Source: Kushneria sinocarnis (GTDB lineage Bacteria > Pseudomonadota > Gammaproteobacteria > Pseudomonadales > Halomonadaceae). Taken from it: 64,000 nt of DNA. The DNA lies in NCBI RefSeq assembly GCF_003633775.1, contig NZ_RBIN01000003.1:248001-312000 (forward strand), given 5' to 3'. Under the pieces are notes generated by a model. The model saw only the letters and a list, made by a program, of their open reading frames with translations, was not told the DNA's origin and searched no databases. Shown here piece by piece: positions 10,939 through 19,398 of the stretch. A program made the translations under genes and the position numbers. The first letter of the stretch is position 1. Each line of letters starts with the position of its first letter.

Positions 10939-11379
10939 TTAAGATCAGCTGAACACCAGCGATAGTCCTGTCATGGCCCTCGGCTGAACTGCCGACAGGC
11001 CCGGGGGCCAACCACCCCGGGTCTCACCCGGGAAATGCCCCCTGACAAGCCGTTGACGATGAGATGCCTGACGATGCTCCACCCTGACATGAGCGGGTCA
11101 GCTACCGGCAGCCATTCGTGCTGGTGGTGATAGCACAACTGCATGACAGCAGGACAAGAGGCCTGTTGCCTCATCACGCGAACAGGCATCGACCAATGGG
11201 CGTAACGTCCTTCAATGGTCTGACGGATGAGCCCGCCAACCGTGGTGGGAATGCAGGAGCAGAAACCTTGTGCGCCACCTGCCGGAAGGCAGGCGGCACG
11301 GAACAACGTGATGCTATACCGGCAAACGGCTTCAGGAGCGTAACCGGAAATGCCCCGGGAGCGGCATGGCCTTCTGGTG
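10939..11379. other. Non-coding stretch between chemoreceptor promoter and SNF symporter gene
   Basis: About 440 bases with no ORF I can support. A 98-codon plus-strand reading frame (11118-11414) and a minus-strand frame (10971-11504) run through it, but both overlap the symporter gene and show no recognisable features. Near 11000-11035 there are closely spaced CCCGGG copies that can fold into short GC stems, without a T-run. It may include the 3' end of the symporter transcript. Confidence 0.4.
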
Positions 11380-12840
11380 TTATCCGGCCTGCCGGCGACG
11401 AAGTCGCGGACTGAGCAGTTCACCGGCGAAGACACAACCCAGCAGTACTGCCAGCAGCCAGGGCCACTGGGAGCCCATGTCGAGCTCGGCGATCCCCAGC
11501 GCATCGATGAAGACCACCACGATTGCCAACGGTGTCACATAACGAATCATGAACAGCCACAGGGCATAGCGTACCCCGGCAAGCCCCAGCTCATCGCGCA
11601 TGACATTACTCTTGAGGAAGAAACCGGCCAGCAGCGACAGGCCCAGCCCTCCCAGCGGCATCATCCAGCGCGAGGTCAGGTAGTCGAGCCAGTCAAAGAA
11701 GTTGCGACCGGCCACCGTCCACTCCGCGGTAACGTTGAATGAGAGCACCACCAGCAGACTGACCAGCCACAGCACGACACCGGTGCTCCAGGCTGCGCGT
11801 GCGCGGGAGATGCCTCGGCTCTGCTGCAGCCAGGCCACCGTGGCCTCGATCATCGAGATCGCCGAAGTGAGCGCGGCCATGGTCAGCATGATGAAGAAAA
11901 TGACTTCCAGCACCGTGCCCAGCGGCATCTGCTGGAAGGCCAGCGGCAGGCTCATGAAGATCAGCCCGGGACCACTGGCCGGGTCCAGGCCATTGGCAAA
12001 GATGATCGGGAAAATGGCAAGCCCGGCCATGAGCGCCACAACGGTATCGCAGATCGCAACGGTAAAGGTCGTCCTTGCGATCGACTTGCCCGCCGGCAGA
12101 TAGGCGCCGTATGCCATGATGGCGCCGGCGGCAAGCGAAAGAGTGAAGAAGGCATGCCCCATGGCCGCCAGCAGCCCCGCGCCGGAGAGCTGGTCGAACT
12201 CGAAACCGAACAGGAAATCCACCGCGCGGCCGAATCCGCCGGAAAACATGCCGTAGATGATCAGCACCGCCAGCATGAGCACCATGCCCGGCATCATCCA
12301 GCGCACGCTGCGCTCGATCCCTTCCTGAACGCCCTTGCCGACGATCCCCATGGTGACCACGGTGACCAGGGTACTCCAGAAGCCCAGATTGAGCGGATTT
12401 GCGTTATTGGCGCCGAATATGCCGGCCATGCCCTCGACGCTCGCGGCATCCAGTCCACCGGTAACGGCCTTCCACAGATAGGAGATCGACCAGCCGGCCA
12501 CCACCACATAAAAACAGAGGATCATGAAACCGCAGATCATCGACATCCAGCCGAGCACTCGCCAGAAAGAGGCGCCACCGGACTCCGCGACCACCCGGCG
12601 CACGGCTTCCACGGGACTGCCCCGGCCCCGGCGCCCGAAGGCAATCTCCGTCATCATCAGTGGAATGCCGATGGCGGCAATACAGAGCAGATAAACCAGC
12701 ACAAAGGCGCCACCGCCATACTCACCGGTCATGTAGGGGAATTTCCAGATATTGCCGAGTCCTACCGCCGAACCGGTCGCGGCCAGCACAAAGCCCCAGC
12801 GTCCTGCCCAGAGCGGGCCGGAAGAGTTGTTTGTCGTCAT
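11380..12840 (-). CDS. Sodium-dependent transporter, SNF (neurotransmitter:sodium symporter) family
   Basis: A 486-residue polytopic inner-membrane protein. The N-terminal segment GSAVGLGNIWKFPY is the SNF/NSS signature that forms part of the Na+ and substrate site in LeuT. About 12 membrane helices are apparent, and the length fits bacterial members. These carriers move amino acids or related solutes with Na+, which suits a halophile; the substrate cannot be told from sequence. The ATG at 12840 follows a GAGGGTACC-adjacent purine stretch on the minus strand. It is transcribed alone, with a perfect TATAAT about 120 bases upstream. The eutBC genes nearby are suggestive of amine use but do not prove it. 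Confidence 0.92.
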   Translation of the reverse strand: MTTNNSSGPLWAGRWGFVLAATGSAVGLGNIWKFPYMTGEYGGGAFVLVYLLCIAAIGIPLMMTEIAFGRRGRGSPVEAVRRVVAESGGASFWRVLGWMSMICGFMILCFYVVVAGWSISYLWKAVTGGLDAASVEGMAGIFGANNANPLNLGFWSTLVTVVTMGIVGKGVQEGIERSVRWMMPGMVLMLAVLIIYGMFSGGFGRAVDFLFGFEFDQLSGAGLLAAMGHAFFTLSLAAGAIMAYGAYLPAGKSIARTTFTVAICDTVVALMAGLAIFPIIFANGLDPASGPGLIFMSLPLAFQQMPLGTVLEVIFFIMLTMAALTSAISMIEATVAWLQQSRGISRARAAWSTGVVLWLVSLLVVLSFNVTAEWTVAGRNFFDWLDYLTSRWMMPLGGLGLSLLAGFFLKSNVMRDELGLAGVRYALWLFMIRYVTPLAIVVVFIDALGIAELDMGSQWPWLLAVLLGCVFAGELLSPRLRRRQAG

Positions 12841-12962
12841 GAGGGTACCCTGATTGTTATGGGTCCATGGAAATCAGACCTTGCAAGAACGCCGCCTGCT
12901 CGGCTGTTCGTGATTCCGTTCAACATTGAAGCTGACGGACCACCGAAGAATCGAAGCCGCGG

Positions 12963-12968
12963 ATTATA
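12963..12968 (-). promoter_or_regulatory. Candidate -10 element (TATAAT) for the SNF symporter
   Basis: A perfect TATAAT on the minus strand about 120 bases upstream of the symporter ATG. No convincing -35 hexamer is seen at 16-18 bases, so this may be a weak or activator-dependent promoter. Confidence 0.35.
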
Positions 12969-13095
12969 ACTTACCGATCCACGCCAGTGCGCGCAGACCC
13001 TTCACGGAGCCAGACCGATCCGATCACGGGGAACACTCGGCATACTCGGCCCCGGGCCGGCAGGCCCCGGCTGCGACAGGCCTTCATGACCGCTA

Positions 13096-14034
13096 TCAGC
13101 GCCCGGCCGGTCGCACCAGGGCAACACCCGCCGCGGCGATGCCCATGCCCAGCCAGGCCATGGGCGGCATCGCCTCATCCAGCATCAGCCACGCCAGCAG
13201 CGACGCACAGGGCGGCACCAGATAGAACAGTGCCGAAACCCTGGAAGCCTCGCCCAGACGGATCATGGCCAGCAGCAGGGTAATCGCGATCAAGGAGTTG
13301 CCGATCACCAGATAAGCCAGCGAGGCCACCACCACGCCATTGAAATCGGCATGCAGCTGGCCGAAGATCACGGCCAGCGGCAGGGTCGTGATCAGCCCAG
13401 TGGTGTACTGGATCAGGTTGGCCGTCACCGGATGCTGGCTGACCCCGAAGCGTTTCTCGTAAAGCGTGGCCCCGCTCATCCCCAGCAGCGCCAGAAAGGC
13501 GCAGAGCAGACCGATCGCACTGGTCGCTTCCACCGCCGTGCGCCCCACCACCACGATGAGCGCACCGACCAGTCCCAGTACAAACCCCAGCCAGCGGCGA
13601 AGGCCGATCACCTCGCCCACCAGCGCCGGAGCCGCCAGCGCCACCAGTATCGGCTGCAGCGATACGATCAACGCGACCGTACCCGCCGAAGCATGAAAGG
13701 CGAAGGCACTCCAGGAGAAGCCGAAATAGAGGGTCTGGATCAGAAAGCCGGTGACCACCAGATGGCCCCAGTCGGCGGGCCGCTTCGGCAGTGGCGGACG
13801 CAGCCACAGGGCCAGCGGCAACAGCACGATCAGCACGCATACAAAGCGCAGCGCCAGCAACAGCATGGGGTCGACATAACCGGTGGCGATCCTCGCCACC
13901 GGGAACCCCAGCGACCACAGCAGCAGGAAGATCGCGGGCGCCAGTGGCAGCCAGCGCGGGGCGCTTTCGTTCGCAGCCTCGTGTTCGGGCGCGACACCAC
14001 TGGATGAGGCAGATGATGAATTTCCGGCAGACAC
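13096..14034 (-). CDS. DMT-superfamily permease (EamA domains)
   Basis: A 312-residue inner-membrane protein with about ten hydrophobic helices arranged as two EamA repeats, typical of drug/metabolite transporters. The second repeat ends with the hydrophobic MAWLGMGIAAAGVALV. I chose the GTG at 14034 because AGGA lies eight bases before it; the longer frame back to 14130 lacks a ribosome-binding site and its N-terminus is low-complexity. It follows eutC on the same strand after about 150 bases. Export or uptake of an amine or amino acid is possible but the substrate is unknown. Confidence 0.87.
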   Translation of the reverse strand: MSAGNSSSASSSGVAPEHEAANESAPRWLPLAPAIFLLLWSLGFPVARIATGYVDPMLLLALRFVCVLIVLLPLALWLRPPLPKRPADWGHLVVTGFLIQTLYFGFSWSAFAFHASAGTVALIVSLQPILVALAAPALVGEVIGLRRWLGFVLGLVGALIVVVGRTAVEATSAIGLLCAFLALLGMSGATLYEKRFGVSQHPVTANLIQYTTGLITTLPLAVIFGQLHADFNGVVVASLAYLVIGNSLIAITLLLAMIRLGEASRVSALFYLVPPCASLLAWLMLDEAMPPMAWLGMGIAAAGVALVRPAGR

Positions 14035-14181
14035 GTGGTGAGTCCTGAATCGGGTGCCAACAAGCCATTGACGGTCAGTGCCCCCGGTGGGCTCCGGGTC
14101 AGGGGATAAGCAGGGAAGCCGTAACACCACCGAATCCGCCCGCTTCCCCGGCCAGCCGCCCCGCTATCATACTGACCGGGC

Positions 14182-15000
14182 TCAGTCCGGCAGCAGGAAA
14201 TTGCCCTGCCGGCCATCGCCCAGACTCGAGTCCACTACCGAATCATCCTTGAGCGAGACACCCGACAGCTGACGCTTGTCCGCCTCCTTCAACAGATACA
14301 TCAGCAGTTCGGATGCTGCCTGAAAGGATTGCCCGTTGGGCCGGATATTGGACAGACAGTTGCGCTCGCTGTCGCGTCGGCCGGGTCGGGGCCCCCAGGT
14401 AAAGTAGATGCCGAGACTGTCCGGCGAGCTCAGACCGGGACGCTCACCGATCAGCACGATGCTCATGCGACCCCCCAGCGCCTCGCCGATCGGATCCCCG
14501 ATCGCAACCCGCGCCTGCTCGACCAGTGCTACCGGTCCGATCTGCCAGCCCTGCTGCTCGATCATCGGCAACAGGGCCTGCAGCAACGGCACACTGTTTT
14601 CGTGAATGGCCCGGGCCGATAGGCCATCCGCCACCACGATCGAGAGATCGCATTGCGCCACGTTCATCGCCTGGAGCGCTTCCCGGGACGGCTCATCGAG
14701 CTGTCGGCCCAGATCGGGGCGCCGCAGATACTCATTGCGATCGGCAGCGGCACTGTGCAGGCGCATGACGCTGTCGCAACAGGTGGCCAGCTGGTCCACC
14801 ATCCGCTCGGTATCCAGTGGCAGATGCACGGCATCCCGGGCCTGGGCGTGGGCCAGCTGAAACTGCAGGTGGGCATCGGTGGGCAGACTGCTGCCGGCAC
14901 GCCCGAGCCCGATTCGGGCCTCGGTATGTTCCCGCAGTACCTGCCAGGGATTGCTGATGACGCCCGGGGTGATGGTGCTGTTATCGTTGTTCATGATCAT
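14182..15000 (-). CDS. eutC: Ethanolamine ammonia-lyase small subunit EutC
   Basis: A 272-residue small subunit of the adenosylcobalamin-dependent lyase that splits ethanolamine into acetaldehyde and ammonia. Family segments include TEARIGLGRAGSSLPT near the N-terminus, VVADGLSARAIHEN, and GERPGLSSPDSLG. It is slightly shorter than the E. coli protein, mainly at the N-terminus, which in enterobacteria carries the microcompartment-targeting extension. The ATG has a GGGAG site. The gene starts 11 bases after eutB, so the subunits are co-translated. No shell-protein, eutE or eutD gene accompanies it. Confidence 0.95.
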   Translation of the reverse strand: MIMNNDNSTITPGVISNPWQVLREHTEARIGLGRAGSSLPTDAHLQFQLAHAQARDAVHLPLDTERMVDQLATCCDSVMRLHSAAADRNEYLRRPDLGRQLDEPSREALQAMNVAQCDLSIVVADGLSARAIHENSVPLLQALLPMIEQQGWQIGPVALVEQARVAIGDPIGEALGGRMSIVLIGERPGLSSPDSLGIYFTWGPRPGRRDSERNCLSNIRPNGQSFQAASELLMYLLKEADKRQLSGVSLKDDSVVDSSLGDGRQGNFLLPD

Positions 15001-15011
15001 GCGACTCCCAT

Positions 15012-16403
15012 TCAGCTGGCACGGGCCAGTGCATGACGAAAGGCCTCCGGCAACTGCCGACCGACCCCGATGCGGCCCTGGCCATCCACGATCGACATGC
15101 GCTCCAGCCAGGCCTGAAATTCCGGAGCCGGTTTCAGCCCCAGCACATCGCGGACATAAAGCGCATCATGAAAGGAGGTGGTCTGGTAGTTGAGCATGAT
15201 GTCATCCGAACCGGGGATGCCCATCACGTAGTTGCAGCCGGCCGCCCCCAGCAGGGTCAGCAGCATGTCCATGTCATCCTGATCGGCTTCGGCGTGATTG
15301 GTATAGCAGACATCACAGCCCATCGGGACACCCAGCAGCTTGCCGCAGAAGTGATCTTCCAGCCCGGCACGAATGATCTGCTTGCCATCGAACAGGTACT
15401 CCGGACCGATGAAGCCGACCACCGTATTGACCAGCAATGGCGAGAACTCGCGCGCCACAGCATAGCTGCGCGCCTCCAGGGTCTGCTGATCGACGCCCTG
15501 ATGGGCATCCGCCGAAAGCGCACTGCCCTGCCCGGTCTCGAAATACATGACGTTCTGGCCGACCGTGCCCCGCGCCAGCGACCGAGCGGCATCATGGCCT
15601 TCACGCAGCAGGTCGAGACTGATCCCGAACCCCTCGTTGGCAGCCTGCGTGCCGGCGATCGACTGAAACACCAGATCGGTCGGCGCGCCGCGGTTGATGG
15701 CCTCGATGGCGGTTGTGACATGCGTGAGCACGCAACTCTGGGTGGGAATTTCATAGCGGCTGATGATCTCGTCGAGCATCTTCAGCAGGGTGGTGACCGA
15801 CCCGGTATTGTCGGTGGCCGGATTGATACCGATCACCGCATCCCCATTACCGTAGAGCAGGCCATCGAGGATGCTGGCCGCAATGCCGGTAGGATTATCG
15901 GTAGGATGGTTGGGCTGCAGTCGGGTGGCAAGTCGCCCCTCCAGCCCGATGGTGTTGCGAAACTGCGTCACCACCCGGCACTTGTGCCCCACCAGCACCA
16001 GATCCTGCAGACGCATGAGCTTGGCCACTGCCGCGACCATCTCCGGGGTCAGACCGGGTGCGACAGCACGCAGGGCGGCACTGTCGACTTCATGGGCCAG
16101 CAACCAGTTGCGGAATTCGCCGACCGTCAGATGCGCAATCGGCTCGAAGGCGGCCCGATCGTGACGGTCGATGATCAGCCGGGTCACCTCATCCTTTTCG
16201 TAGGGTATGACGGTTTCCTCGAGGAATCGCTGCAGTGGCACTTCTGCCAGTGCCAGCTGCGCGGCCACGCGCTCCTCGGCCGTAGCCGCAGCAATGCCCG
16301 CCAGCTCATCACCGGAACGGCGCGGCGTGGCACGGGCCAACAGCTCGCGCAGTCCTTCAAAGCGATAGCGACGACCCGAGATATCACACTGATAGGTGCT
16401 CAT
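15012..16403 (-). CDS. eutB: Ethanolamine ammonia-lyase large subunit EutB
   Basis: A 463-residue catalytic TIM-barrel subunit, close to the usual 453-465. Conserved segments include FRNTIGLEGRLATRLQPNHP, GINPATDN, and MGIPGSDDIMLNYQT near the C-terminus, which contribute to B12 and substrate binding. The ATG at 16403 has AAGGA before it; the reading frame continues much further upstream but there it is antisense to the rhomboid gene and is not coding. The enzyme needs adenosylcobalamin, so the cob operon 8 kb away may supply its cofactor. Nothing shows an EutR-type regulator or a microcompartment. Confidence 0.96.
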   Translation of the reverse strand: MSTYQCDISGRRYRFEGLRELLARATPRRSGDELAGIAAATAEERVAAQLALAEVPLQRFLEETVIPYEKDEVTRLIIDRHDRAAFEPIAHLTVGEFRNWLLAHEVDSAALRAVAPGLTPEMVAAVAKLMRLQDLVLVGHKCRVVTQFRNTIGLEGRLATRLQPNHPTDNPTGIAASILDGLLYGNGDAVIGINPATDNTGSVTTLLKMLDEIISRYEIPTQSCVLTHVTTAIEAINRGAPTDLVFQSIAGTQAANEGFGISLDLLREGHDAARSLARGTVGQNVMYFETGQGSALSADAHQGVDQQTLEARSYAVAREFSPLLVNTVVGFIGPEYLFDGKQIIRAGLEDHFCGKLLGVPMGCDVCYTNHAEADQDDMDMLLTLLGAAGCNYVMGIPGSDDIMLNYQTTSFHDALYVRDVLGLKPAPEFQAWLERMSIVDGQGRIGVGRQLPEAFRHALARAS

Positions 16404-16517
16404 GACTGTTATCCTTGTACTCGGTGGCCTCTTTCTGCCTATCTGAGCACCCGCCAGACGGAAAGCGCAATAGCCTGCCGCCCTGCCCCCCCCTGCACGA
16501 CCGGTTACGGAATCCTC

Positions 16518-17124
16518 ATGATCGTCACCCTGAGCATCATCGTTCTCACCTGCCTTGTCTCCATCGCCGCCCTGCGCAACTTCCGGCTGCTCGACCGGCT
16601 GCTGTTCTGGCCCCCCGGCATCGCGCGCGGCCAGCTCTACCGTTTCGTGACACATGGCTTCGTTCATGCTGATGGTCAGCATCTGCTGTTCAACATGATC
16701 ACGCTGTATTTCTTCGGCAGGGCCATCGAACCGTTCTTCAGTCAGTATCTGGGCACGATGGGCTATGCGGGGTTCTACCTGGGAGGGCTGATTGTCGCCA
16801 TTCTGCCCGGTTACTGGCAGCATCGCCGGGATGATCGCTATCGCAGTCTGGGAGCTTCAGGGGCGGTTTCGGCAGTGCTGTTCGCCTTCATCCTGATCCA
16901 GCCCTGGGCCACGCTCTATGTGCTGGTGATCCCGGTCCCGGCCATCATTTATGCGATCGCCTACACGCTCTGGTCGATTTATGCAGGACGCCGCGGGGGG
17001 GGACAACATCAATCACAGCAACCACCTGTGGGGCGCTGCCTATGGCGTTATCTTCGTGCTGGCGATGGAGCCACGCCTGCTGGAGGTATTCGTGAACCGG
17101 CTGCTGTCACCCGGCCTCGGCTGA
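16518..17124 (+). pseudogene. Rhomboid family intramembrane serine protease, frameshifted at a G8 run
   Basis: Begins with a hydrophobic helix and carries rhomboid features: HGFVHADGQHLLFNM, then the active-site serine in GASGAVSAVLFA. In the frame from 16518 the protein runs off into unrelated sequence after the run of eight G at 16995-17002. Removing one G restores about 40 residues, GDNINHSNHLWGAAYG onward, containing the expected histidine of the last rhomboid helix and ending at TGA 17122-17124. The total would then be 201 residues, the normal short-rhomboid length. The break may be a sequencing error, a genuine mutation, or slippage/phase variation. It is divergent from eutB. Confidence 0.85.
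16995..17002 (+). repeat. Homopolymer run of eight G inside the rhomboid gene
   Basis: Eight consecutive G residues. Seven would keep the rhomboid frame open through the catalytic histidine; eight throws translation out of frame. Such tracts are prone to slippage in replication, transcription and sequencing. Confidence 0.9.
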
Positions 17125-17161
17125 ATCGGGTCCAGCAGAGGGATGGCCGGCCACCGAGGGC

Positions 17162-17890
17162 TCAGGGCGCAAGCGGTTCATCCATTCGATCATTGCCGTT
17201 GCGCCCCGGTTCGGATCCCAGTCCGCCGGGCGAGATATCATCGGTGGAATTGACGCTGCCGTTATTGATCGGCAGGTTCAGATCGCTGGTGGCATCCAGC
17301 GGTGGCTGATGCTCCACGATGTCATTATCGGGAGAAGGCGAATTGCTGGCATGGCGATAGAGGCAGCTCTGGATGTCATCGGCCGTCTGCTGCAGCACCT
17401 GCCAGGTCTGCATCGGAGCCGCCGTGTCCCAGGCCCCCACCGGACTGAAGGCCTCACCGCCCGAAGCACGACCGATGCGATCGAAATAGTAATAATTGGA
17501 CGTTGATCCCAGCTGCAGTTTCAGCCGAAAGGCCACCGGAGGCTGGCTGCCCTTCGCCACGCCGGTCATGACGGTACTGCCCTGACTGTTCTCTTCACTT
17601 ACCGGCTGGCTGCCGGTATTCGCGGCGTCGATCTCGCCGGCCAGTTCGAGTGGTGCCACTGTAATGCGACGATGTTCGACCGAGGTCTGCATGCACTGCT
17701 GCAGCTGACTCTGCTCTACCTTTGTCCATGGCTTGCGAAACCAGACAGAGCCGATGTAACTGCCCGATTCCGCCTGAACGGGATTGATCGAGTCATGCGA
17801 GACAACCTCCGGCGCGAGTACATGCTGAGGCGCTGTGGAACAGGCGGATAACAGTGTCGCGGCGGCAACACTCCAGGCAATCTTTTTCAT
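17162..17890 (-). CDS. Putative lipoprotein of unknown function
   Basis: A 242-residue protein with a lipoprotein signal: MKKIAWSVAAATLLSAC, lipobox LLSAC with Cys17. The mature part is soluble, contains a mixed central region with WFRKPW and YYYFDRIGR segments, and a low-complexity, Asn/Ser/Pro-rich tail. I do not recognise a family. The ATG at 17890 follows GGGAAA, which fits the signal peptide; the frame extends 23 codons further upstream but that extension would bury the signal. It ends close to the rhomboid gene on the opposite strand. Probably anchored in the outer or inner membrane facing the periplasm (no Asp at +2). Confidence 0.8.
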   Translation of the reverse strand: MKKIAWSVAAATLLSACSTAPQHVLAPEVVSHDSINPVQAESGSYIGSVWFRKPWTKVEQSQLQQCMQTSVEHRRITVAPLELAGEIDAANTGSQPVSEENSQGSTVMTGVAKGSQPPVAFRLKLQLGSTSNYYYFDRIGRASGGEAFSPVGAWDTAAPMQTWQVLQQTADDIQSCLYRHASNSPSPDNDIVEHQPPLDATSDLNLPINNGSVNSTDDISPGGLGSEPGRNGNDRMDEPLAP

Positions 17891-18070
17891 GATGTTTCCC
17901 AGATGATCATGGCTGACTGTGTGGCAGGACCGGATCTCACTCGGTTCCATGTTGCCCATTGTAGGGGGCGAAACGCCTCATGCGTTAATATTGATCGTCA
18001 TGAGCAACATGATCGCCATCTCGGCGGGACTGGCACAGCATCCGAGGCATGAAAATGAGAATCTGGTGGC

Positions 18071-18197
18071 GTTGTCGACGCTTGCAGCGACAACATGAAG
18101 TCGATCACTGTCGGGCGAATTCCTCATTACCGGAATTCAAACGGCAACGGTGTATCGAATTCTCTGCGTTTGGCCCGTGTCTCATCGGGCCCTTTTT
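18071..18197 (+). ncRNA. Candidate small RNA ending at an orphan terminator
   Basis: Three hairpins follow one another: GTTGTCG/CGACAAC (18071-18077 with 18088-18094), GAATTCC/GGAATTC (18117-18123 with 18132-18138) and GGCCCG/CGGGCC (18172-18177 with 18186-18191) followed by CTTTTT. No protein gene on this strand uses the terminator. The layout is that of a bacterial small RNA, but I found no convincing promoter and the 5' end is unknown. It could alternatively be a site bound by a regulator plus an unrelated terminator. Confidence 0.4.
18172..18197 (+). terminator. Orphan intrinsic terminator
   Basis: GGCCCG, an eight-base loop, CGGGCC, then CTTTTT. It points along the plus strand, with no annotated gene ending in front of it; the next gene (18276-18488) is on the other strand. 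Confidence 0.65.
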
Positions 18198-18275
18198 CCT
18201 GCCGATCTGCATCGACGACAAGCCATCACGGCACCGGTTCGACACACCACTTCACCCTACCAGTGACCGAAAGAA

Positions 18276-18488
18276 TCAGTCCGCCAGTGAAATGCCCATG
18301 CCACGGGCGAGCCATTGCGTCTTGAGACAGGCATCCGCCAGCGGAGTCGGCCGGATCGCGGCCATGACAGCACCATAAGTGGCCAGAAACTCGCCACACT
18401 CCCGGCAGATCACCTCATCCCACTCCACGGCATCCTCCGCGACATGCAGGCTGTTGCTTCCACAGCGATGACAGGTCATATCCAGCAT
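18276..18488 (-). CDS. Small zinc-ribbon-like protein
   Basis: A 70-residue protein with two CxxC knuckles, CHRC (Cys6, Cys9) and CREC (Cys28, Cys31), spaced as in a zinc ribbon. The C-terminal half is helical and uncharged. The ATG has a strong AAGGAG site at the correct distance, which supports a real gene. No known family is recognised; a role in nucleic-acid or protein binding is only a guess from the fold. It stands alone, convergent with the orphan plus-strand terminator. Confidence 0.72.
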   Translation of the reverse strand: MLDMTCHRCGSNSLHVAEDAVEWDEVICRECGEFLATYGAVMAAIRPTPLADACLKTQWLARGMGISLAD

Positions 18489-18793
18489 GAGACGCTCCTT
18501 GTCCAGCGACTATCCATACCCCGTCCACCACGGAATCGGCGAGTGCTTCTGACAGGGGCTGACGTTCATGCAGCATGCCGCCGGAGTGCGCCGGATCATT
18601 CCCTGCCAGACAGCGGACATGCTCGTCAAAGCGCGTGACAGGATGGTGACACCGTCATGACCGGGCCTGCCGGAACCTATCGACAAAAGCAGTGTATAAC
18701 CGTTATCGGAGGTCAGCTCGCCGGGGTGGCCGACCGTGGGGTTGATCAGCGAAGATGGGCGTCATAAACCTGCATGAACGGAAAGACGAGCAT
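18489..18793. other. Intergenic stretch without recognisable features
   Basis: About 300 bases between two divergently read small genes. A TATAAC near 18695 could be a -10 for the downstream gene, but no matching -35 is seen. No RNA gene or repeat was found. Confidence 0.35.
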
Positions 18794-19294
18794 ATGGATG
18801 CGACCGATCTCTTGAACGAATATCGCAACTGGCAGCGTTTCAGTCGCCAGGAGAGCCTTGACCGGGAGCATCGCGGCGCCGTGCGCAAGCTTGCCCAGTC
18901 GGGCGCCATGGCCAGTCGGATGGCCGAATCCTACCGCAGCATGGCATCACGCGGCGCCTCCGAGAGCGCCTGCTATCGTACGCTGTTCAAGCGCCGCATG
19001 GACGAAGACACCGACCTGACCTGCGAAGGCTGGCTGTTCGTGCGCCGAGTGCTCAGTGAAGGGGGCACCACCCGGGTCAGAGCCACCCTGCTGGAAAGCT
19101 TCACGCTGCCCAGTGGCACCATTGCGCCGGGCACGCTGGAGCCCCAGGGCATTACCCTGGAAATATATGATGAGCTTCTGGTGAGCCAGAACATGCAGGT
19201 GGGCTGCCGGGTCGATCGCCGTGACGACGAAAATGACACCCGTTTCCTGACCTTCGTCGACAGCGTACGCGGTGATCTCAAGGCCTATCTCTGA
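18794..19294 (+). CDS. Hypothetical protein, 166 residues
   Basis: A soluble protein of unknown function. The N-terminal half is helical and strongly charged; the C-terminal half looks beta-rich with an LPSGTIAPGTLEPQGITLEIYDELL segment. No signal peptide, membrane helix or cysteine cluster is seen. I chose the ATG at 18794 (purine-rich GGAAAGACGAG upstream); an in-frame ATG at 18755 would add 13 residues. It precedes a CBS-domain gene on the same strand by about 100 bases, so they may share a transcript. I do not recognise a family. Confidence 0.7.
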   Translation: MDATDLLNEYRNWQRFSRQESLDREHRGAVRKLAQSGAMASRMAESYRSMASRGASESACYRTLFKRRMDEDTDLTCEGWLFVRRVLSEGGTTRVRATLLESFTLPSGTIAPGTLEPQGITLEIYDELLVSQNMQVGCRVDRRDDENDTRFLTFVDSVRGDLKAYL

Positions 19295-19398
19295 TTCAGC
19301 CCGACCCCGGGCTTGTTCCGCCCGGCAGGGAAGCTTCAAAACCGATCATGTCAGCACTGTTGATGGTAACCCCATCAGCCTGCAAGGAGCCTTTACGA

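Larger units (their letters stand above)
17891..18275. other. Intergenic region with three successive hairpins
   Basis: No supported protein gene. It contains two perfect inverted repeats (18071-18094 and 18117-18138) and an intrinsic terminator (18172-18197), all readable on the plus strand with no plus-strand gene in front of them. See the separate small RNA entry. Confidence 0.6.

Noticed and set aside
11118-11414. 98-codon plus-strand ORF before the symporter stop
   Set aside because: Overlaps the symporter gene end, no recognisable protein features, no credible ribosome-binding site.
16404-16823. Upstream extension of the eutB reading frame (140 codons)
   Set aside because: Overlaps the rhomboid gene in antisense; the ATG at 16403 has a good AAGGA site and matches family length.
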